Shown: positions 1 to 8,423, counted from the stretch's first letter. The stretch is DNA of 28,075 bases from an uncultured Porphyromonadaceae bacterium (GCA_902491625.1 CABUIO010000027.1:1-28075), one strand, 5' to 3'. The notes: generated by a model from the letters alone, not told the origin. Numbers and translations: made by a program.

Positions 1-27
1 TTGTGCAACTTTTTCATTTGTAAATAT

Positions 28-330
28 TTAGAAATTTAATTCAACCAACGAGTTAGCTCTTTCTCTCCAATAATCTAATGCTTCCTTTGAGACCATTGAC
101 TTGTGCGGAAACTCAAAATCCGTTCCATCCTCTTTTTTACCACTTATTTTGGGACCATAGTATGCATCACTATCATGATTAGTTGAAAAAGCCAATGCAA
201 GTTTTTCAAATTCCAAATCCTTTCTTTGTTCGGGAGTCATATCTTTAGAGTCTCGAAGATTCATTTCTAATTCTGTGAAGGAAGTCTTACACTCTGGAAA
301 CTTGTCCAATTCTTCTATGTAGTTTTCCAT
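28..330 (-). CDS. hypothetical small protein, 100 aa
   Basis: I do not recognise this protein. It is a short, charged, soluble-looking polypeptide with no signal peptide or membrane segment. It starts with an acidic helix-like stretch (MENYIEELDKF), has a D/E/K-rich middle and ends in a plausible helix (ALDYWRERANSLVELNF). The frame is open from ATG at 330 to TAA at 28. It lies in AT-rich DNA unlike the GC-rich housekeeping genes, so it may be an accessory gene. No clear TTTG/TAnnTTTG promoter lies just upstream. Its downstream neighbour is beyond the window edge, so its operon context is unknown. A role as a small immunity or regulatory protein is possible but unsupported. Confidence 0.55.
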   Translation of the reverse strand: MENYIEELDKFPECKTSFTELEMNLRDSKDMTPEQRKDLEFEKLALAFSTNHDSDAYYGPKISGKKEDGTDFEFPHKSMVSKEALDYWRERANSLVELNF

Positions 331-493
331 ATCTTAAAAAATGATCATTATCGGCAAAGTGCCATACTAATAAAAGTTAAAGAATTTAATTCCACGTTGT
401 TTATGTCACGCCATCTTGATTTATTTCGGTTGAATCGAGGTGTTGCGGCGGGGTCGGTTGACATACGGTTGACACGGACTTTATAGTAAAAAA

Positions 494-522
494 ATTAAGT
501 CGCTGAAAATCAGCGACTTAAT
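494..522 (-). terminator. intrinsic terminator of tRNA-Leu
   Basis: A perfect 13-bp stem (494-506 pairing with 510-522) has a 3-nt loop. On the minus strand it is followed at once by a U tract, seen as seven A at 488-494 on the plus strand. It sits just downstream of the minus-strand tRNA-Leu, so it should end that transcript. Confidence 0.88.
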
Positions 523-533
523 CAAAAACAGGG

Positions 534-614
534 TGCCCAGAACAGGACTCGAACCTGCACGCCTCTCAGCACTCGCACCTGAAACGAGCGCGTCTACCAT
601 TCCGCCACCTGGGC
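534..614 (-). tRNA. tRNA-Leu (anticodon CAG)
   Basis: Read on the minus strand, this is a class II tRNA of about 81 nt. It has an acceptor stem starting GCCCAGG, a D-arm GGCGGAATGGTAGAC, an anticodon stem-loop CTCGT-TTCAGGT-GCGAG with CAG at the anticodon position, a short variable arm, and a T-arm with GGTTCGAGTCC. The 3' end reads CTGGGCA followed by CCC, so the terminal CCA is not encoded and must be added after transcription. The D-loop has one G or T fewer than the common GGAATTGGTAGAC form. The gene has its own promoter upstream and a strong terminator downstream. Confidence 0.95.
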
Positions 615-627
615 CTTTTTGCGTGTG

Positions 628-659
628 CAAAGTTAAGCTTTTTTCCTTTTCTCTCCAAA
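628..659 (-). promoter_or_regulatory. Bacteroidetes-type promoter for tRNA-Leu
   Basis: On the minus strand a TTTG (656-659) is followed after 20 bases by TAACTTTG (628-635), matching the Bacteroidetes sigma consensus TTTG...TAnnTTTG. Transcription would begin a few bases before the mature tRNA 5' end at 614. Confidence 0.8.
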
Positions 660-750
660 TTTTTCTCTGTTTCTTTTTTCAAAATAATTTCTAACAAGGA
701 TATGGGAACATTCCTTTTCCTCGGTTTCCGCCTCGGCACGGTGTGTGGGG

Positions 751-855
751 GGATTTTTAGACAGGAGAACAGGAGAATTGGGGGAATGGGGGATTTTTAG
801 ACAGGAGAACAGGGGAATTGGGGGAATGGGGGATTTTGGGGACAGGAGAATCGGA
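751..855. repeat. 40-bp G-rich tandem repeat
   Basis: Copies at 751-790 and 791-830 have a 40-bp period and differ at one base. A third, degenerate partial copy starts at 831. Each unit contains a G5 run, GGGAATGGGGG and the phrase ACAGGAGAACAGG. The array lies between the tRNA-Leu promoter and the end of the steroid-reductase gene, and no gene is supported across it. The runs of G on the plus strand could form G-quadruplexes. Confidence 0.85.
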
Positions 856-884
856 GAGCTGGCAATGGGCGGGGAGGTGGGGGA

Positions 885-1664
885 TTAGTAGAGGTAGGGG
901 AGGATGTAGCGGCGGTGGAGGTCGGTGAAGGCGGGGCCGAATTCGCGGGCGTAGCGGTGCCAGAGTTTGCGGGCGCGGGGGGCGAGGTTGGCAAAGGTCC
1001 AGAGGGCGAAGACGGCGCCTGCCCATGACCAGGTGAGGAGGGCGTAGCCGCACCATTCGGCAAATTCGCCGAGGTAGTTGGCGCTGGCGACGTAGCGGAA
1101 CATGCCGCCTTGGGGTATGTAGTGGCGTGTGTCGCCGGGGCGGCGGAGGTTGCGGATGATGTGGTCGCTCTGAAGGTTGGTGTACATGCCCCAGGCGAAG
1201 ATCAGGGTGCCGGCGATGAATTGCCAGCTGTGGAGCCATGATGCGGGGTAGGTGTCCTGTGGGGAGACGTAGAAGAGCCAGCCGCCGATCATGTAGGCGT
1301 TTATGAGGTTGAAGGTTACTCCCATGGCGATGACGGTGAGGGGCATGCGTCCTCGTCCGCGGATGAGGAGGGGGAAGATGAAGGAGCGCTGGAAGTAGTG
1401 GATGAGGAAGATTGTGGCCATGACTGCGGGTGCGGTCATGGCGCGGCGGGGGGAGAGGAGCCAGAGGAGGAGCATTGCGATGAAGACGGGGGCTTCCATG
1501 AGGATCCATCCGAGGCGGTTGTTGAGGGTTGGTCCCCATTTGCGTGTGTAGGCTACGCCGTAGCCGGCTTCTATCCATTGGAGTGCGATGAAGACTACGA
1601 CGGCGAGGGAGGCCATGGTGATGAGGACTGTGTCGTAGATGTGGGGGGAGAATAGTTCTGTCAT
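885..1664 (-). CDS. 3-oxo-5-alpha-steroid 4-dehydrogenase family membrane protein (SRD5A-like)
   Basis: This 259-aa polytopic membrane protein belongs to the steroid 5-alpha-reductase family, which reduces the delta-4 double bond of 3-oxo-steroids with NADPH. Several hydrophobic helices fill residues 10-160. The C-terminal catalytic domain shows QSDHIIRNLRRPGDT (165-179), IPQGG (183-187) and ASANYLGEFAEWCGYAL (193-209). These closely resemble human SRD5A1, which also has 259 residues. The ATG overlaps the stop of the upstream dehydrogenase in an ATGA junction, so the two are probably translationally coupled. Gut Bacteroidetes are known to carry 5-alpha-reductase homologues that act on bile acids or steroids. 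Whether this one uses such substrates or an endogenous lipid is inference. Confidence 0.88.
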   Translation of the reverse strand: MTELFSPHIYDTVLITMASLAVVVFIALQWIEAGYGVAYTRKWGPTLNNRLGWILMEAPVFIAMLLLWLLSPRRAMTAPAVMATIFLIHYFQRSFIFPLLIRGRGRMPLTVIAMGVTFNLINAYMIGGWLFYVSPQDTYPASWLHSWQFIAGTLIFAWGMYTNLQSDHIIRNLRRPGDTRHYIPQGGMFRYVASANYLGEFAEWCGYALLTWSWAGAVFALWTFANLAPRARKLWHRYAREFGPAFTDLHRRYILPYLY

Positions 1665-2455
1665 GGGGCGGTGGGGTCGGTGGATTTTGCGGGTGGCAGG
1701 GGATGGATGGCGCGTAGGCAGTAGATGTTTCCGGTGTCTCCGCGGAGTCCTGCTTCAAATGCGCGGAGTGCGGGTCGTGCGCCTTTGCGTGGGGAGCGTA
1801 TGAATGGCCGGAAGAGGATGTCGGTGAGGGGATCGAACCATTTGTGCATGGTTATCATGCCGGAGTCGACTACTCCGGGGTCGGCGCAGTTGACGGCTAT
1901 GCTGTGAGGGCGGAGGGCGTCGGCGAGTCGTGTGGCGTTGAGTGTGAGGGCGCGTTTTGAGGCTCCGTAGGCGCGGAGTCGGGAGAATTTGCGTGGGGTG
2001 GGTTGCGGAGGTGGTGTTTCGCCGTGGAAGAGGTGGCGTGTGAGGGATGTGGTGAAGACGATGGATGTGCCGGATCCGAGGAGTCCCGACTGCAGGAGCA
2101 GCCGGGTCCAAAGGGAAGTGTTGATGCAGTTGACAGTCATGTCGATTTCGTCTCCCTGGGGGGAGGCGATGTAGCGCGGGGACATGATTCCGGCGTTGTT
2201 GATGAGTCCGATGATTGTGTCGGCGGGGGGTATGAGCCGGGGGAGTTCTGCGGCGGCGGTGTGGACGGCGTCGCGGTCTGCGAGGTCGAGGCGGAGGAAT
2301 GTGGCGCGGGTCTCTTTGGGAAGCCGACGGGAGAGTGCGTCGGCTTTTTCAAAGTCGCGGCATGCGAGTATGATTCCGTAGCCTTTTTGGGCGAGTGCGC
2401 TACAGATTTCGGCTCCGATGGCTCCGGTGGCTCCGGTGACTATTACGTGCTGCAT
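1661..2455 (-). CDS. SDR-family NAD(P)-dependent oxidoreductase
   Basis: This 264-aa short-chain dehydrogenase has a Rossmann fold. It has the nucleotide-binding glycine motif TGATGAIG (7-14), the structural NNAG motif (86-89), the catalytic serine region TTS (135-137) and the catalytic YxxxK pair Y163/K167 in YGASK. An insertion before the Tyr (HGETPPPQPTPRKFS) recalls retinol-dehydrogenase-like SDRs. It overlaps the 5-alpha-reductase-like gene by 4 bp and begins 33 bp after the recA stop, so recA, SDR and reductase may be co-transcribed. The pairing suggests a hydroxysteroid or other lipid alcohol/ketone substrate, but the substrate cannot be read from sequence. Confidence 0.85.
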   Translation of the reverse strand: MQHVIVTGATGAIGAEICSALAQKGYGIILACRDFEKADALSRRLPKETRATFLRLDLADRDAVHTAAAELPRLIPPADTIIGLINNAGIMSPRYIASPQGDEIDMTVNCINTSLWTRLLLQSGLLGSGTSIVFTTSLTRHLFHGETPPPQPTPRKFSRLRAYGASKRALTLNATRLADALRPHSIAVNCADPGVVDSGMITMHKWFDPLTDILFRPFIRSPRKGARPALRAFEAGLRGDTGNIYCLRAIHPLPPAKSTDPTAP

Positions 2456-2488
2456 CTGTGTGGCCTGTGGGAGGTGATCTCTTTTATT

Positions 2489-3664
2489 TTATTCGTCGAT
2501 TTCGATGTCGAGTCCGTCGTCGAGGTCGCTCATGTCGACGCCTGAGGTGTCGGCAGCCGCGTTTTCTTCGTCGGCTTCTGCTGCGGCGTTGCTCTTGGCG
2601 AGTGCTTCTGCTGCGGCAGCGGGATCGCCGAACATTTTCTGGCGGATTTTCTCGGCAAGGACTTCGGCGAGTTCGGGGTTGTCGATGAGGGCTCGTTTGG
2701 CCTGTTCTCGGCCCTGGGCGAGTTTGGATCCGTCGTAGGAGAACCAAGATCCGCTTTTCTTGATGATTCCGAGTTCGACTCCTAGGTCAAGGATCTCGCC
2801 GGCTTTGCTGATTCCTTCGCCGAACATGATGTCGAATGATGCCTTGCGGAAGGGTGGCGCGACTTTGTTTTTGACTACTTTGACTCTGACTGTTCTTCCG
2901 AGGACGTCGTCGCCGTCCTTGATCATCTGTGTGGGGCGTATGTCGAGGCGGACTGTGGCGTAGAATTTGAGGGCGTTTCCACCGGTTGTTGTCTCGGGGC
3001 TTCCGAACATTACGCCGATTTTCTCGCGGAGCTGGTTGATGAAGATGCAGGTTGTGCGTGTGCGGGAGATCGTTCCGGTGAGTTTGCGCATTGCCTGCGA
3101 CATGAGGCGGGCGTGGAGTCCGACATTTTTGTCGCCCATCTCGCCTTCGATCTCGGCCTTTGGTGTGAGGGCTGCTACGGAGTCGATGACAAGTACGTCG
3201 ATGGCTCCGGAGTTGATGAGCTGTTCGGCGATGTCGAGTGCCTGCTCGCCGTTGTCGGGCTGAGAGATCCAGAGGTTGTTGGTGTCTACGCCGAGGGATT
3301 CGGCGTAGAATCGGTCGAAGGCGTGTTCGGCGTCGATGATGGCGCAGACTCCGCCTGTCTTCTGTGCTTCGGCGATGGCGTGGATTGCGAGTGTTGTCTT
3401 ACCGGAGGATTCGGGGCCGTAGATCTCGATGATTCGTCCGCGGGGGTAGCCTCCGACTCCGAGGGCGTAGTCGAGGGAGATGGATCCGGAGGGGATCACT
3501 TCGACGTCAGCCACGGCGTCGTCGCCGAGTCGCATTATGGCTCCGTCGCCGAAGTCTTTCTGTATATGCTGCATTGTGGATGCCAGGGCTTCAAGCTTTT
3601 CTTTAGCGTCGTTGATGCGTGTGGCCGCCACTTTCTTGGTGTCTGATTTTTTCTTTGCTGCCAT
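2489..3664 (-). CDS. recA: recombinase A
   Basis: RecA is the DNA-dependent ATPase of homologous recombination that also triggers the SOS response. The 391-aa product has Walker A GPESSGKT (83-90), the Walker B region DVLVIDSVAALTPKAE, the L2-region sequence NQLREKIGVMFGSPETTTGG and the usual C-terminal domain. A long Ala/Asp/Glu-rich tail (about the last 45 residues, ending DDGLDIEIDE) makes it longer than the 353-aa E. coli protein; acidic tails are typical of RecA. A K-rich start precedes the core. It lies between mgtE and the SDR gene, all on the minus strand. Confidence 0.98.
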   Translation of the reverse strand: MAAKKKSDTKKVAATRINDAKEKLEALASTMQHIQKDFGDGAIMRLGDDAVADVEVIPSGSISLDYALGVGGYPRGRIIEIYGPESSGKTTLAIHAIAEAQKTGGVCAIIDAEHAFDRFYAESLGVDTNNLWISQPDNGEQALDIAEQLINSGAIDVLVIDSVAALTPKAEIEGEMGDKNVGLHARLMSQAMRKLTGTISRTRTTCIFINQLREKIGVMFGSPETTTGGNALKFYATVRLDIRPTQMIKDGDDVLGRTVRVKVVKNKVAPPFRKASFDIMFGEGISKAGEILDLGVELGIIKKSGSWFSYDGSKLAQGREQAKRALIDNPELAEVLAEKIRQKMFGDPAAAAEALAKSNAAAEADEENAAADTSGVDMSDLDDGLDIEIDE

Positions 3665-3704
3665 TTGTATATGAGGTTATGAGGGTGAATTGTTTCTTAC
3701 GGTG

Positions 3705-3712
3705 CGAAATTA
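3705..3712 (-). promoter_or_regulatory. possible -7 element upstream of recA
   Basis: TAATTTCG on the minus strand is a one-mismatch match to TAnnTTTG, about 40 bases upstream of the recA ATG. No TTTG is seen at the expected 20-base distance, so this is a weak call. No LexA-type box could be identified by eye. Confidence 0.3.
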
Positions 3713-3757
3713 GCAGGATGATTGTGCAAGCGAGATGCACACCTGTGTTAAAACCTG

Positions 3758-5125
3758 TTAATTGCTGAATATATCAAGGAACCATGTCGAGATTCCGACG
3801 TAGATGACGAGTCCGACTATGTCGTTGGAAATCTGAATGAAGGGTCCGGTCGCGAGGGCCGGGTTTATCTTGAGTTTCTCGAGTGTGAGAGGGACGACCG
3901 TGCCGAGTATGGTCGCGAACATGACGACGGCAAACAGGGAAACGGCGACGGAGAGGGTTACGGCCATCTGGTTTGCGGGGAGCATTATGAGGTTGTAGAC
4001 GAGTATGACGGAGGCTATGATGGTGGCGTTGAGGAGTCCGACGAGGACTTCCTTGCCGATCTGCCGGGAAAATTCCTTTAGTTCGAGGCTTCCGTTGGCG
4101 AGGCCCTGGACTACGATCGCGGAGGCCTGTACGCCGACGTTTCCGCCGGTTCCGCCGATGATTGGGATGAAGATGGCGAGGGCTGTGCAGACGGCGAGCT
4201 GCGCCTCGAATCCGGCGAGGATGAGGGATGCGAGGATTCCGGATCCGATGCCTATGAGGAGCCAGGGGATGCGTGCCTTGGTCTGGGCGAGGATGGAGTC
4301 GTCGGCGTCGACGTCTGTGGCGAGACCGCTGGCGAGCTGATAGTCGCGTTCGCTCTGTTCGCGGACCTCGTCCATGATGTCGTCGACGGTGATCTGTCCG
4401 ACGAGTCGTTCGATGCTGTCAACGACGGGCATGGCGACGAGGTTGTATTTCTCGAAGTCGAGTGCGACTTCGTCAATGGGAGTGTCGGTGCGGACTGACA
4501 CAGGGTCGGTCTCCATGACGCGCTTGATCTTGGAAACGGAGGGATCCGTGATCATCTTTTTCAGCGGAAGGACACCTTTGAGCCGGTTGTCGTCGTCGAC
4601 GACATAGACGTTGTAGATGTCGTCGAGGTTTTCGGCCTGAGCCCTCATTTCCTTGAGGCACTGCGGCATGGACCAGTTTTCATTGACGACGATCATTTCT
4701 GTCGCCATGAGACCGCCGGCCGTGTCTTCGTCGTACTGGAGGAGGTCGACGATGTTGCCGGCCTGCTCCATGTCGTCGATGTGGGAGATGACCTCGTCGC
4801 GGTCTTCCTCATCGAGTTCCTGGATGAGGTCGACGGCGTCGTCGGTGTCGAGCATGTCGATGTAGTGGCCGATCTCCTCGGGATTCATGTTCTCGAGGAG
4901 CTTCTTACGGTCTTCCTCGTCCAGCTCCATGAGGACGTCGGCTTTCTTCTCCTTGTCGTCGATGAGGTTGAAAAGCCACTCGGACTGCTTCAGGTTCAGC
5001 TCCTGAAAGAGTTCGGCGATGTCTGCGGGATGGAGTTCGTGGATGACACGTAGTGCCTCCTCCCGGTTCTGAGAGTCTATGTATCCTTCAATCAGAATGA
5101 TGTCTTCGTCGGTAAATTCCTTCAT
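3758..5125 (-). CDS. mgtE: magnesium transporter MgtE
   Basis: This 455-aa MgtE-family Mg2+ channel sits in the cytoplasmic membrane. Residues ~1-130 form the acidic helical MgtE_N domain, with repeated LDEEDR/ELDEED segments that bind Mg2+ when it is plentiful. A CBS-domain pair (~135-255) follows, then five transmembrane helices (~285-455). The signature PIIGGTGGNVGVQAS lies in the membrane domain. The last helices carry GPFIQISNDIVGL, whose Asp corresponds to the pore Asp region of the family. Length is typical. It follows the SIMPL gene by 46 bp, probably in the lysS-to-recA transcriptional run. Confidence 0.96.
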   Translation of the reverse strand: MKEFTDEDIILIEGYIDSQNREEALRVIHELHPADIAELFQELNLKQSEWLFNLIDDKEKKADVLMELDEEDRKKLLENMNPEEIGHYIDMLDTDDAVDLIQELDEEDRDEVISHIDDMEQAGNIVDLLQYDEDTAGGLMATEMIVVNENWSMPQCLKEMRAQAENLDDIYNVYVVDDDNRLKGVLPLKKMITDPSVSKIKRVMETDPVSVRTDTPIDEVALDFEKYNLVAMPVVDSIERLVGQITVDDIMDEVREQSERDYQLASGLATDVDADDSILAQTKARIPWLLIGIGSGILASLILAGFEAQLAVCTALAIFIPIIGGTGGNVGVQASAIVVQGLANGSLELKEFSRQIGKEVLVGLLNATIIASVILVYNLIMLPANQMAVTLSVAVSLFAVVMFATILGTVVPLTLEKLKINPALATGPFIQISNDIVGLVIYVGISTWFLDIFSN

Positions 5126-5171
5126 TGTGGGGAGGCTGAATTATCGGGCACTGCGTTTAGGGAGGGGAGGA

Positions 5172-5960
5172 TCAGTCGTCGAGCTGATAGACGACGGAAG
5201 AGACGACCCTTACTTCCTTGATCCAGGGAGTGTACTGGTCGCGGTCGGAGATTTCAAACTGACCCTGGGATGCGTTGCGGATCTTTCCGAGCTTGCTTTG
5301 TGAGTCTTTTGCAAACTTCTCGGCGGCTTCGCGCGCACCGCGCGTGGCCTCCTCGATCATGGCGGGCTTGATGCTGTTGAGTCCGTTGAAATTGTAGGTA
5401 GGGGTGTATTCGTAGCCACCTCCGGCGATCGCCACGCCTGTGTTGAGGAGTTCGCCTTGCTTGAGCATGACTTTATTGACCTTGTCAACGTCGGAGGATG
5501 TCACGGTGATTACGTTCGTGACGTTGTAGACAAAAGGCTCGCGGTCGGAACCGTAGCTGTTGGTGCGGGTGTCGACGACTGTCGGAGCTCCGACGCTTAT
5601 CTCCTTGTCGGTGATTCCGTTTGCCTTAAGGAAAGCGAGTATCGCCTCATTATTGCGCGATACAGTGGCGGATATGTCCTGGAGGTCGTCGGCACCGAAT
5701 TTGGTGACTACGGGCCAGATGACCTCGTCGGCCGGAACTTCGCGGACGGCAAGACCCTTGACGCTTACTGTGCGGGATTTGTCGGCCATGACACCGAAAC
5801 CGCGGCATATCATTAGTCCGAGGAGCCAGAGTCCGAGGCATAGGAGCAGTCCGGCGACGATGAGGGCGAACCCCTGGGAGCGTAAAGGGCAGCTGCCGCG
5901 ACCCTCCCGGGCGGAGGAGTCGCGGAGCTGTGAGTCGGGATTTGTTATTTTGCAATCCAT
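5172..5960 (-). CDS. SIMPL-domain (DUF541) membrane-anchored protein
   Basis: This 262-aa protein has a short polar N-terminus, one transmembrane segment (about 30-52, GFALIVAGLLLCLGLWLLGL) and a SIMPL/DUF541 ectodomain. The domain begins SRTVSVKGLAVREVPADEV and includes the family-like VVDTRTNSYGS and NVTNVITVTSSDVDKV stretches. It should be anchored in the inner membrane and face the periplasm. SIMPL proteins include oligomerising periplasmic proteins, but their biochemical role is mostly unknown. The ATG overlaps the pgi stop codon (TAATG), which fixes the start and indicates translational coupling to pgi. Confidence 0.85.
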   Translation of the reverse strand: MDCKITNPDSQLRDSSAREGRGSCPLRSQGFALIVAGLLLCLGLWLLGLMICRGFGVMADKSRTVSVKGLAVREVPADEVIWPVVTKFGADDLQDISATVSRNNEAILAFLKANGITDKEISVGAPTVVDTRTNSYGSDREPFVYNVTNVITVTSSDVDKVNKVMLKQGELLNTGVAIAGGGYEYTPTYNFNGLNSIKPAMIEEATRGAREAAEKFAKDSQSKLGKIRNASQGQFEISDRDQYTPWIKEVRVVSSVVYQLDD

Positions 5961-7303
5961 TATTTGATCTTGGCTTTGATGGCTTCGGATTCCTTCTCGT
6001 AGCCGGGTTTGTTGAGGAGTGCGAACATATTCTTCTTATATGCTTCGACACCGGGCTGGTTGAAAGGATTGACACCGAGGGTGTAGCCGCTGATTCCGCA
6101 GGCTTTCTCGAAGAAGTAGATGAGTCGTCCGAGGTTGATCTCGTCGATGCGGGGGATCTCGACGCGCATGACGGGTACGCCGCCTTCGACGTGGGCGATG
6201 CGTGTGCCCAGTTCGGCCATCTTGTTGACGTGGTCGAGGTGCTGTCCGGCGATGAAGTTGAGGCCGTCGAGGTTCATGGCGTCGGAGGGTATAACAGCCT
6301 GACGCTCAGGCTGAGCTACACTGAGGACGGTCTCGAAGATCGTGCGTTCGCCTTCCTGCATCCACTGTCCCATGGAGTGGAGGTCAGTGGTGAGGTCGAC
6401 GGAAGCGGGGAAGATGCCTTTGCCATCCTTGCCTTCGGACTCGCCGTAGAGCTGCTTCCACCATTCTCCGAAGTAGTGGAGTTTGGGGTTGTAGTTGACC
6501 ATGATCTCGATCTTGCGGCCGTCGCGGTAGAGTGCGTTGCGCACCATCGCATAGGTCTGAGAGATATTGGAATCGCCGGCGTGCTCGGTGGAACGCTCCA
6601 TGTCGGCAGCGCCCTCTACGAGAGCCTTGATGTCGAAACCTGCGACTGCAATGGGGAGCAGACCCACGGGGGTGAGCACGGAGAAACGTCCGCCGACGTT
6701 GTCGGGGATGACGAATGTCTTGTAGCCTTCGTCTGTGGCGAGGGTGCGGAGGGCGCCGCGGCTCTTGTCGGTGATTGCGACGATGAGATCCTTCGCAGCC
6801 TCTTTTCCGGCCTGCTTCTCGAGCTGGTTCTTAAGGAGGCGGAATGCGATTGCCGGCTCTGTGGTCGTGCCTGACTTGGAGATGACGATGATGCCGAACT
6901 TCTTGTCCTTGAGGAAGTCTTCAAGCTCGGCGGTGTAGTCTTCGCTGAGGTTCTGACCGGCAAAGAGGACTTTGGGACCCTTTACTTCGGTGCGATAGGC
7001 TGCGAACTGGTCGGAGAGAGCCTCGATGACGGCTTTCGCGCCAAGATAGCTTCCGCCGATGCCGACGCAGACAACATAGTCGCAGGCCTGACGCAGTTTG
7101 GCGGCAGTGGCCTCGATGTCGGCGATAAGGCCGCTCTCGAGCACCTCGGAGGGGAGTTTCACCCAGCCGTGGAAGTCGTTGCCGAGTCCCTTGCCTTCGT
7201 TGAGATTGGAGATTCCCTCGACGGCAGCGGCGTCGAGAGCCTTCACTTTGGCTTCGCCTACGAAGCCTATTGCATCTGTAATGTCAAGATTCAGTGTTTT
7301 CAT
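5960..7303 (-). CDS. pgi: glucose-6-phosphate isomerase
   Basis: Pgi interconverts glucose-6-phosphate and fructose-6-phosphate in the cytoplasm. The 447-aa product is of the short bacterial type. Visible features are the sugar-phosphate-binding VGIGGSYLGAKAV and VISKSGTTTEPAIAFR segments, the FGEWWKQLYGESEGKD region with the catalytic Glu, and a C-terminal SIS-type domain. The gene is 124 bp downstream of gpsA; that gap holds AT-rich repeats. Its stop overlaps the start of the SIMPL gene. Confidence 0.97.
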   Translation of the reverse strand: MKTLNLDITDAIGFVGEAKVKALDAAAVEGISNLNEGKGLGNDFHGWVKLPSEVLESGLIADIEATAAKLRQACDYVVCVGIGGSYLGAKAVIEALSDQFAAYRTEVKGPKVLFAGQNLSEDYTAELEDFLKDKKFGIIVISKSGTTTEPAIAFRLLKNQLEKQAGKEAAKDLIVAITDKSRGALRTLATDEGYKTFVIPDNVGGRFSVLTPVGLLPIAVAGFDIKALVEGAADMERSTEHAGDSNISQTYAMVRNALYRDGRKIEIMVNYNPKLHYFGEWWKQLYGESEGKDGKGIFPASVDLTTDLHSMGQWMQEGERTIFETVLSVAQPERQAVIPSDAMNLDGLNFIAGQHLDHVNKMAELGTRIAHVEGGVPVMRVEIPRIDEINLGRLIYFFEKACGISGYTLGVNPFNQPGVEAYKKNMFALLNKPGYEKESEAIKAKIK

Positions 7304-7340
7304 ATTTATATTTTTGAGGGTTATATCTTGTGGGTTTTTG

Positions 7341-7417
7341 ATAAGTCTTATAAATCTTATAATTCAAATAAAATCTGATAAGTTTTATAAGCGGAGAGAG
7401 TTTAATAAGTTTTATAC
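7341..7417. repeat. three AT-rich 13-bp repeats upstream of pgi
   Basis: ATAAGTCTTATAA (7341-7353), ATAAGTTTTATAA (7378-7390) and ATAAGTTTTATAC (7405-7417) fill most of the 124-bp gpsA-pgi gap. They are partly palindromic. They could be operator-like sites for pgi or simple low-complexity sequence. Confidence 0.55.
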
Positions 7418-7427
7418 ATTCGGAGCC

Positions 7428-8423
7428 TCAGTCGAGATGGACAGTGACTTCGTCGATAGCCACGGCAGGGGAGACCATGTCGTAGAGGATGCTGTAGACG
7501 CAGTCGAGTATGGGCATGTCGACCCCGAGGGTCTTGTTAATCTCGTAGATGCACTTGGTGCCGTAATATCCTTCAGCCACCATCTCCATCTCCATCATGG
7601 CGGCCTTGACGCTGTATCCGCGACCGATCATGGATCCGAAGTTGTGGTTGCGTGAGAATCGGGAGTAGGCCGTGACGAGTAGGTCGCCGAGATATGCCGA
7701 GTCGTCGATGTCTCGTGGCATAGGGCTTGCGGCGTCGACAAAGCGCCGCATTTCCCGGATGGCATTGCTTGTAAGAACTGCCTGGAAGTTGTCGCCGGCT
7801 TTCATGCCGTGGATGATTCCGCTGGCGATCGCGTAGACGTTCTTGAGGACAGCGCCGTATTCGATTCCGTCGACGTCGCGGCTGATGACGGTGCGCATGG
7901 CGCGTCCGCGGATGCAGCGGGCGAATGCTTCGGACTTGTCGGCGTCGTGGCATCCGATGGTGAGGTAGCTGAGACGTCCGAGCGCCACTTCCTCGGCATG
8001 GCAGGGTCCTCCGATGACGAGCAGGTCGTCTTCGGCACAGCCGTAGCGGTCAATGAAATAGCGAGAGACGACTTTGTTGACCGAGGGGACAATGCCTTTC
8101 ACAGCCGAGACGATTGTCTTGCCGCGCAGCGGTTCCGTGACTTTCTCGAACTCGCCCGTGAGATAGGGGGAGGGGACTGCCACGACGAGAGTATCGGCGC
8201 GGCGGATCACTTCGTTGATGTCGGCGGAGAAGCGGATGCGGCTGACGTCGAACCTCACGTCGCTGAGATATGTCGGATTGCGACCTTCGCGGCGGAATCG
8301 CTCGATGCGTTCGGGGCGGCGGATATACCAGCTGATCTCCCCGACATTGTCGAGCAGAAGCCTGGCAAGCGCCGTGGCCCAGCTGCCTCCTCCAATCACT
8401 GCTATGTGGCCGGTCTCCTTCAT
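7428..8423 (-). CDS. gpsA: glycerol-3-phosphate dehydrogenase [NAD(P)+]
   Basis: GpsA makes sn-glycerol-3-phosphate from dihydroxyacetone phosphate for phospholipid synthesis. The 331-aa protein has the N-terminal Rossmann motif AVIGGGSWATALARLL (glycines 11-13) and the NAD-domain segment VVAVPSPYL. It also has GGPCHAEEVALGRLSY (138-153) and the catalytic-Lys motif GAVLKNVYAIASGI, with Lys194. Length is normal. Its ATG lies 2 bp beyond the lysS stop, so it is certainly expressed with lysS. Confidence 0.97.
   Translation of the reverse strand: MKETGHIAVIGGGSWATALARLLLDNVGEISWYIRRPERIERFRREGRNPTYLSDVRFDVSRIRFSADINEVIRRADTLVVAVPSPYLTGEFEKVTEPLRGKTIVSAVKGIVPSVNKVVSRYFIDRYGCAEDDLLVIGGPCHAEEVALGRLSYLTIGCHDADKSEAFARCIRGRAMRTVISRDVDGIEYGAVLKNVYAIASGIIHGMKAGDNFQAVLTSNAIREMRRFVDAASPMPRDIDDSAYLGDLLVTAYSRFSRNHNFGSMIGRGYSVKAAMMEMEMVAEGYYGTKCIYEINKTLGVDMPILDCVYSILYDMVSPAVAIDEVTVHLD

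Noticed and set aside
757..1758. Minus-strand 333-codon frame over the reductase gene and repeats
   Set aside because: It overlaps the SRD5A-like gene in another frame, is Pro/His/Arg-rich and runs into the tandem repeat.
5930..6874. Plus-strand 314-codon frame opposite pgi
   Set aside because: Antisense to pgi, low-complexity Val/Glu/Asp composition and no recognisable domain.
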